Of a stretch of DNA of 64,000 bases, positions 58,134 to 64,000 are shown piece by piece. Origin of the DNA: Zychaea mexicana (lineage: Eukaryota; Mucoromycota; Mucoromycetes; Mucorales; Lichtheimiaceae); the NCBI RefSeq assembly GCF_025766255.1, contig NW_026516672.1, positions 248,001-312,000 on the forward strand, given 5' to 3'. Within the stretch, counting starts at the first letter, position 1. Each line of letters opens with the position of its first letter. The notes under the pieces are model-generated. The model was not told where the DNA came from, searched no databases, and saw only the letters and a program-made list of their open reading frames with translations. Position numbers and translations under genes: made by a program.

Positions 58134-59242
58134 ATGGAGCAAATAGATTATACAACATTAATTACAGAGGAAGTAAATACTATTATTACCAATTATTAGA
58201 CATTTCTTGAATGGAATTGGCCTATTGTGCATAATAAATTTAAACATAGAACACAAATAAAACATATTAAATTTATTGAAAAAATTAAAGATATATTATT
58301 AAAAAAATTAGGTTATACAGCTGTATTTTTTTTTTTAGTTGTACTATACACAAATAAAGAGTATCCAGCTCCTTATTTTGAATTAGAAAAAGGCTTATTT
58401 TTATTATATCATTTAGTTTCTGGTATTTCTAGAGATGAAATTGAAAAATATTTACCTCAAAGTACATTTCATACATTTTATAAAAAATTTTTGGATGAAT
58501 GAAGAGAATTATAAAAGAATTAATAAAATAGTAAATGATTTATTAATGTATATGTTTTCAAATATAAAATTACGTGTTTTGTCTGCAAGAAAATATAATC
58601 CAGATTTATTTAAACATGTAACACTTATTTTAGATGGTCATGATTCACGAATTAATTATACAGATACGGATTTAGATAGATCACGTTTATATTCATATAA
58701 ATTTAAAAAGAATGGTGTACGCACACAATTTGCAGCTGATATTAATGATATGATAATTTTTATATCAGAAAGTGAATTCTGTGTAGATAGTTCTGATGGT
58801 AGCATGTTTTTAAATATGAAACTTTATAATAAAATGAATCAAAATGATACTTTAGCTGTTGATGGTGGATATACTTTGTTCATAACACAGTTTACTGAAC
58901 TTGCTACAGAAAAAGGATATGATTTTAGTAATGATAACTTTGTATATCCAATTCGTAAAAATATAAATGAAAATTTAACTATTACTGAAGAACATTTTAA
59001 TAATACATTTGGAAGCTTTAGAAGTAAAATCGAAAATCAATATTCTGAAATTGGAAATAAATTTTATCGTTTTAATAATAATAAATCAATTGTAAAGATG
59101 GATAATATTAGATATTATAATCTTCAGTTCGTGTTGCCTGTTTATTATTACAAAGTTTGTAGAAGTATTTAATATACCTATTTTACCACATCATAAAATA
59201 TGGCATAGTCCTGATTTTGATATTCCTATTGAAAAAAATTAA
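58134..59242 (+). pseudogene. AT-rich DDE transposase (DDE_4/Harbinger-like), broken
   Basis: From ATG 58134 the frame meets a TAG at 58197-58199, a frameshift in an A/T run near 58490, and another near 59140. The pieces are otherwise collinear to a TAA at 59240-59242. The N-terminal helical part has EKGLFLLYHLVSGISRDEIE and STFHTFYKKF; the catalytic core has LILDGHDSRINYTD (first Asp), DTLAVDGGYTLF (second Asp) and FGSFRSKIENQYSEIGNKFY (Glu), the pattern of Tnp4-type DDE nucleases. The tail reads FNIPILPHHKIWHSPDF. Very AT-rich codons (AAT, ATT, TTA) set it apart from host genes. A chromodomain ORF follows 50 bp later on the same strand and may be its partner. Confidence 0.78.
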
Positions 59243-59292
59243 TTGACATAGTTGTTAGTAATAATAAACAAAATAAGGATAAGCTTGATAGA

Positions 59293-59652
59293 ATGGTACA
59301 ACTACAAAATAATTTATTGAATATGACATTATCAAATAATAATGAAATGGTTATAGATGATAATAATAGTGAATCAGATGATTTAGAAAATAGTGAAAAT
59401 AATAATGATATTCTTAAATTTAATGAACGTACTAGAAAAAGAAGAAGAAATGTAAAAGGAAAACAGCGTTCAACTGTATCATATGAAATAGAAAGTATCA
59501 TTGGACATAAAAAAGAAAAGAATGCATATTTATTTCAGGTAAAATGGGTTGGATATAGTAATAATGATAATAGTTGGTTATCTATTGATATATTTAACCA
59601 AAAAGAATTATTAAATGCATATATTGAAAGGCATAGTCTAGGCATACTGTAA
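59293..59652 (+). CDS. Chromodomain protein of the AT-rich element
   Basis: Intact 119-aa frame. Residues 1-65 are N/D/E-rich then basic (RTRKRRRNVKGKQRS); residues about 68-115 are a chromodomain (YEIESIIGHKKEKNAYLFQV, KWVGYSNNDNSWLSIDIF), keeping the aromatic Y, W and W positions of the methyl-lysine cage. Chromodomains in mobile elements can steer insertion to heterochromatin marked by methylated H3K9. It could be a separate gene or the detached C-terminus of the transposase just upstream. Codon use is as AT-rich as the transposase. Confidence 0.78.
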   Translation: MVQLQNNLLNMTLSNNNEMVIDDNNSESDDLENSENNNDILKFNERTRKRRRNVKGKQRSTVSYEIESIIGHKKEKNAYLFQVKWVGYSNNDNSWLSIDIFNQKELLNAYIERHSLGIL

Positions 59653-59838
59653 TAAGAACATAATATATATTAAAATTATATAAAAAATTTATGGAAAAAT
59701 ATTATTAAAGCATAAGAATAAAGGATTACCAATAGTAATTTTTATAGGTTTTCTTTTTTTTTAATTTTTTTTTCTGTTTTTTTTCAGGTTTTATATACAG
59801 CTCTTTTATCTCTATATTTTTAACACTATCATTAACTA
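59653..59838. other. AT-rich spacer
   Basis: T-rich 3' region shared by two convergent AT-rich genes; no gene. Confidence 0.5.
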
Positions 59839-60182
59839 TTAATAGCTTTTTTTTGGAATATGTAGCTTACTATATTGACAGCAACGAAAATCCTTTTTAC
59901 CATCAGGTAAATTTGTCTTGATTTTCTTCCCACAAAACTGTCTATTACGTTTTCCTTTTTTAAATTTATGGCTACAAAAACCATGATTCATAGATAAATC
60001 TAAGAAATGATCATTTGAAAAAAGAGATTTTATTTTATTTTTTAGATTTTTTGAATTTTTTTAATAATATCTTCTTCAACAAAATGATTGAATTCTGAAT
60101 CAATAAATGTATCAATTTCGTTACATAAATTGATTCTAAGATTAATGCGGTTGATAGGAAGATATTTATTTAATGCAACCAT
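59839..60182 (-). pseudogene. Antisense AT-rich ORF with a Cys/His cluster, frameshifted
   Basis: From ATG 60182 a frame of 46 codons (MVALNKYLPINRINLRINLC...) ends at 60042-60044. In another frame, directly continuing, it encodes HGFCSHKFKKGKRNRQFCGK then FRCCQYSKLHIP and stops at 59839-59841. The C-x-H, F-C, C-C and final H residues look like a small zinc-binding module. One frameshift in an A/T run near 60050 explains the break. I do not recognise the family. It is convergent with the chromodomain ORF and shares the upstream TATA-like palindrome type with the Rep-like gene. Confidence 0.45.
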
Positions 60183-60203
60183 TTTCTTTTTCTTTTGAAT
60201 GAT

Positions 60204-60223
60204 TTATTTTTATATAAAAATAA
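60204..60223. promoter_or_regulatory. 20-bp perfect AT palindrome upstream of the antisense ORF
   Basis: TTATTTTTATATAAAAATAA is its own reverse complement. It lies 22 bp before the ATG at 60182 (minus strand). Its core TTTTTATATAAAAA occurs again inside the palindrome at 60419-60450. Confidence 0.55.
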
Positions 60224-60418
60224 AATTCAATTTTACAAAAAAAAGTAATTGAGTTTGAAATTTATTTATTAGCAAATACTAATGGTGATAACTCTGCAAC
60301 ATTATTACATTTAAATTATTTATATATTCTGAATTCATTATTAATAGGTTTATTTTTTATTTAAGATAAAATTTAATTTGTAACCATTTTAAATTTTTGT
60401 TACTAACAAAAAATTTGT
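60224..60418. other. AT-rich non-coding edge
   Basis: AT-rich DNA upstream of the antisense ORF, with repeated GTTAC words near 60380-60420. No gene. Confidence 0.4.
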
Positions 60419-60450
60419 TACCAATAGTTTTTATATAAAAACAGTTGGTA
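60419..60450. repeat. 32-bp interrupted palindrome at the edge of the AT-rich block
   Basis: TACCAA ... TTGGTA flank the perfect inner palindrome GTTTTTATATAAAAAC. It sits where the composition changes from AT-rich to ordinary, so it may mark the terminus of the element or an origin-like structure. No matching copy was seen at the left edge. Confidence 0.55.
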
Positions 60451-60679
60451 ATGCATATGCGCCCCAATTGTCCTACTTAGATATTGTAAGATGTCAACAT
60501 TGTTGAACGATTTCACGAATACTTTGCTGCAAACTTAGCTAAGTTTTCTAGCATTTTGGATGTTGATCGATATTTCAACCACCTTTTGTAAATTGTTATA
60601 TTTACGGCCTGGTAATTCAATGGGTTCTCACTGACTGATATATTTTCTCATTTATAGGGCCATCTCTTTTGTATTTGTC

Positions 60680-61569
60680 TTGCAAAGACGAACAAAATAC
60701 GAATCTGTGCCTATCGAATATTTCCCCCCTTCTTTATTGGAGGTGACGCGTCAAGATATTTTGACCTCATTGGCACTACCCGATTCACTTGACCCTCACA
60801 TTTATATGGCTGTTAAAACCATTATCTGCGACTTTCACGAGAACAAGATCAAGAACTTGACAGCACGGCATTATTTGATCAATCTTGCAATGACAAAGGA
60901 AAATGTGGAACGCAACGTCATTTTAGCTATTGAATCTCTATTCCCTGTGCTCAAGGATTTAGATATCGGTCCTCTTCGTGAATCCGAACTTGCCGCCTCA
61001 TATACTCATCCTGTTATCCAAGCCTTATTATCTTATGATACCGATGGTAAGGTTGCAAGATGTGCCAACTGCATCCCAGACAATGGCATGGACGAGAATC
61101 GACGGCCAGATTACGAAGTCATGGTGTATGAGCAGTATCTACCATCTTATCGAACATGTTTTGGAGAACTCAAAGGTGAAGGATCCTCTGATACATTATC
61201 AGTAATGGACTTTTATCGCTTGGGTATATTTGCAAAATTGGAAATGGTATCTAGTAACCTCACCGGTGTACTATGCTTCCAAGCGCGTGGTTTATCAATC
61301 ACATTTTACGCCATGTTCACACAAATTCCACCATTTACGCATTTGTAGAACTTACAACTATTACATTACCCGAGAACAGGAATGAAACCATCTCAGTGCT
61401 GAGTATTTTGGATGATCTTTACAAAATTGCCATGTATCATAGCACACTTGTGCGGTCCCAGACCCCAAATACCAAGCACCCGACGCTGCCGTTCGAATTC
61501 GTGCAAGGCTCAAAAAGAACATTGCCAGCAAAACGCAAGCCTTCCTTGGGATTAATTTCTATCAAGTAA
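60680..61569 (+). pseudogene. Frameshifted uncharacterised gene, probably a multicopy Mucorales family
   Basis: The first frame from ATG 60680 encodes EYFPPSLLEVTRQDILTSLA, then SYTHPVIQALLSYDTDGKVA, DNGMDENRRPDYEVMVYEQY, CFGELKGEGSSDTLSVMDFY and GVLCFQARGLSITFY. It then shifts near 61305 into the frame continuing STIYAFVELTTITLPENRNE and SILDDLYKIAMYHS to a TAA at 61567-61569. Ordinary base composition contrasts with the AT-rich DNA on both sides. From memory, similar predicted proteins recur many times in Mucorales genomes; function unknown. The PDYEV...FGELKGEG pattern (E/D and GE-K spaced on strands) could be a nuclease-like fold, but that is speculative. Confidence 0.6.
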
Positions 61570-61759
61570 TTTCTTCTATCCTCCTACCAAGCTACCCACC
61601 CTCGGGGACCGGCCATGGTTATGATGATTTTAATGCGGTCTAGTAACCCTAGATGACTAATTAGCTAAGATATGTCAGGATAGCCAAACTAATTTTTATT
61701 GAAATAATTCATGCACGAATGTCTTGGCATGCATACATTTAAATTTTTGAAAAAAAATA
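61570..61759. other. Junction of ordinary and AT-rich DNA
   Basis: The composition changes near 61690. No gene and no obvious target-site duplication visible. Confidence 0.4.
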
Positions 61760-61790
61760 AAAATTGAATTTTTTTTTAATATAAAAATAA
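61760..61790 (+). promoter_or_regulatory. TATA-like motif before the Rep-like gene
   Basis: A segment of the form AAAATTGAATTTT, a T-run, AATATAAAAATAA lies about 65 bp before ATG 61856. It matches, with few mismatches over 31 bp, the minus-strand sequence at 60205-60235. Confidence 0.45.
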
Positions 61791-61855
61791 CACCACAGAA
61801 TATAAAGCAAGATATATTTCTTATATTTTTTATTTTTATTACTTCAACAATCGAC

Positions 61856-63482
61856 ATGAACCAACTCAACGTTCTCGCATTCTTAGCCATTACGGCTGAA
61901 TTTGTTCCTATTTTAGGAGCTACATTGACGCTCTTAATTGAAAGAGCAAAACACCTTGCTGAAAACCATCAGCATATTGAGTATGAACCTCTTGTCACAC
62001 AACTGAGGTCAGAACTCGAAAAAGACCTTACACAGGCTAAAGTTGATAAAAAAACTAAAAATAATACACGCAATAAAATAATTGGAAGAATTCGAGAATA
62101 TGTGAGATTCTTCAAATCCTCAAATCCTCAATTTTCCGATGCAATGTTAGAGGGTAACACCTCTGGTGCAGATTCCTCACAGGGCGGTAAAGAATTCCGA
62201 TTCCAAAACACTAAAGGGCTGTTCATATATATTTGTAAGGACTTCCATTTAACAAAAGAGCAAATCATGGAATGGTTTATAAAACATGAAGGCAATTGCA
62301 TGTGATGAAATTGCACCAGAAACCAATGAGAAACATGTACACATATAGATACAAATGGATGAGCGATTCGACACAAAAACAGCACGTAAATTCTCTACTA
62401 TTGATGGTGTTACTCCAAATATTAAACCAGGTGGTAATCCACAAAAGTCTATTAGCTATTGTATGAAAGGAATAGATTATATTTGTTATAATATGGATCC
62501 AAATTATGAAATTAAAACCAGAAAAATGCACCAACAGTTACTTGGATATCAATTAATTACTAAGCAGCTTAATATGCGGAAGGCTACCGAAATATATCCA
62601 GAATTGCTATGGAAATATGATACTGTAAAATCAAATTTAAATTCTTACTTTCATGATGCAGATATGGAAAATAACCCTGGAAATAAATTACATATGTGGT
62701 CTATGTTTGCTATTGAAACAATGTTTGGTGGCAAAAATAAGATACCACAATACTGGATTGTAGGTCCATCAAATGTAGGTAAGACATATAACATTGATGT
62801 ATTAGAACAAGGTGGTCATCGAGCATATCTAATGAATAAAGAAAATGATTGGTCAGATTATAATAAGGATGATGATTATGATTTTATGTATAATGAAGAA
62901 ACAGGTTCTGATTTCAAATTAACATTTTTAAACCAAATGTTAGAAGGAACACGGTTAAAACTTAATGGCAAATTCACAAAGTCAATAACTAAAAAGAAAA
63001 ATATGCCAATAATACTGAATAGTAACTATATGCCGCACATGTTATACAAAAACAAATCAGTATATGAGTTAGAGCCAACGCTCAATCGTTTATATATTAT
63101 CTATGTTGATAAGAACCGTAAAGGTCATATAATATGGAATCCATACACAATGAAGGTGAAGGATTATGAAAATAAATTCATGTATTATGAAAACATGGAT
63201 ATGTATGAGGACTTATACAAAGGTGAATTCGAAAACGAATACCAAGATCAGCATACATTTATCCGTTATGCACATAATAGTGGTCAGGATGATATTAAAA
63301 AATATACACCGATGGATAAAACAGTAGAGGAACTACAAGAATTAGCTGACACAGAAGAATATATGAAGGAACAAGAAGAAAAACATAATAGTAATAATAC
63401 ACAAAACAATAAACAACATAAACCGCCTCAACAAAATAATAGAGGATGGTCAACTGTAAAGGTACCATCATCAGTATTGTAG
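61856..63482 (+). pseudogene. HUH-endonuclease/SF3-helicase Rep-like gene, broken (CRESS-type)
   Basis: The first frame (61856-62305) has an unusual N-terminal extension of about 110 residues with a hydrophobic start (MNQLNVLAFLAITAEFVPIL) and a charged helix, then Rep motif I (GLFIYICKD). A frame break near 62298 follows; the next stretch carries HVH (motif II) directly before an in-frame TAG just upstream of ATG 62355. The second frame (62355-63482) has motif III (SISYCMKG, catalytic Tyr and Lys), Walker A GPSNVGKT, an acidic Walker B-like YDFMYNEE and motif C PIILNSNY. This is the rolling-circle Rep architecture of CRESS-DNA replicons and related plasmids. The two breaks make it inactive as it stands. 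Extreme AT-richness differs from host genes; the N-terminal extension is less AT-rich. The host virus or plasmid is unknown. Confidence 0.85.
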
Positions 63483-63495
63483 GCATTGGGAAGAT

Positions 63496-63945
63496 GTGTT
63501 TAATGATATAAAATGTGATGATGTTGTAAATGATACTACTGATTGGGAAAACCCACCAGAAGATATAGAGAAACATAAATACATAGATGTGAGTACATCT
63601 GAATCAGAGAAAAGCAGTGACTGCAACATACCAAATAATATACCAAAACGTAAAAAGAAAAAAAGACACATTAAAAATAAACGGAGAAACAAGCAAATAG
63701 TAGAAGAAATACAGCCAAAAGAATATTTTAAAAAGCATAAGGATATAAAACAGGCTATAATAGATGATATAGATATAACAAAAGAAACTGACGTCAAAAA
63801 TAAATCAACAGATACTAATATAAGTACAAGTATAACTAATGAATGCATAAAACATAAATATAATTGGGCAAGTAAACGAAAGGTTGATGCGGTCAGTTTT
63901 AATATGAAATTTTTTAATAAGCAAATAAGTAAGAAATTAATTTAG
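63496..63945 (+). CDS. Lysine-rich ORF downstream of the Rep-like gene
   Basis: 149-aa open frame starting 14 bp after the Rep-like stop. It is acidic at first (DDVVNDTTDWENPPEDIEKH), then has a strongly basic KRKKKKRHIKNKRRNKQ run (about residues 51-67), and N/I/T/K-rich segments. No recognised domain. It could be a second gene of the element (a nucleic-acid-binding or structural protein), or the C-terminal continuation of the Rep-like frame after a break. Codon use is as AT-rich as Rep. Confidence 0.45.
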   Translation: MFNDIKCDDVVNDTTDWENPPEDIEKHKYIDVSTSESEKSSDCNIPNNIPKRKKKKRHIKNKRRNKQIVEEIQPKEYFKKHKDIKQAIIDDIDITKETDVKNKSTDTNISTSITNECIKHKYNWASKRKVDAVSFNMKFFNKQISKKLI

Positions 63946-64000
63946 AGCTGAATACCATGTGTGGCCATATATTCATGTAGCATTTCCTGGGAATTAAACT

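Noticed and set aside
1..64000. tRNA and rRNA genes
   Set aside because: I looked for B-box-like GGTTCGAATCC words and long conserved rRNA blocks and found none.

Overview
The window is nuclear DNA of a filamentous fungus, most probably an early-diverging mould of the Mucoromycota (Mucorales-like). The evidence is: many short introns with GTAAGT/GTATGT-type donors and TAG/CAG acceptors; very long homopolymeric Q/N/H/P tracts; typical fungal housekeeping proteins; a U11-48K-like minor-spliceosome protein, a class of protein lost from most Dikarya yeasts; and repeated pseudogenes and transposases of the kind I associate with Mucorales. The species cannot be named from the sequence alone.

From 1 to about 15 kb: the 3' end of a Q/N-rich regulator-like protein, a small secreted protein, a U11-48K (SNRNP48) homologue, and a large WD40 + inositol-polyphosphate 5-phosphatase fusion. 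These are followed by two intact tandem flavocytochrome b2-like (cytochrome b5 + FMN hydroxyacid dehydrogenase) genes. A third, decayed copy lies at 15.4-17.3 kb and a broken START-like gene on the other strand. These run into a 2.9-kb satellite of 44-bp units (18.0-20.9 kb).

From 22.7 to 51.3 kb is a housekeeping region: a tiny one-TM protein with two PPxY motifs, an Mdm1/SNX13/14-type PXA-RGS-PX-Nexin_C tether, PEX14, an SDR, mitochondrial ribosomal protein bL21m, an ORFan, a small basic protein, LYAR, a secreted GH13 alpha-amylase, SOF1/DCAF13, CCDC174, a type I membrane protein and a SET-MYND (SMYD) methyltransferase. Several pairs are divergent over 120-175 bp and probably share promoters (PEX14/SDR, SOF1/CCDC174). 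Two genes involve ribosome biogenesis or nucleolar work (SOF1, LYAR), one peroxisome import, one mitochondrial translation and one starch breakdown.

From 54.5 kb to the end is a mobile-element graveyard: a frameshifted Tc1/mariner-like transposase, a 1.9-kb satellite of strict 45-bp units, a zinc-finger remnant, then very AT-rich DNA. The AT-rich DNA carries a broken DDE transposase, an intact chromodomain ORF, a broken antisense Cys/His-rich ORF, and (after about 1.2 kb of ordinary composition holding a frameshifted gene) a broken HUH-endonuclease/SF3-helicase Rep-like gene with a lysine-rich downstream ORF. Three of the AT-rich genes share a similar TATA-like upstream motif, and an exact palindromic 14-mer recurs, which suggests they are parts of one foreign element family. 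This AT-rich Rep/transposase/chromodomain island and the two dyad-containing satellites are the most unusual parts of the window.

Exon boundaries were worked out by hand from splice signals and reading-frame continuity. Spliced lengths given for multi-exon genes are multiples of three unless a gene is marked approximate.
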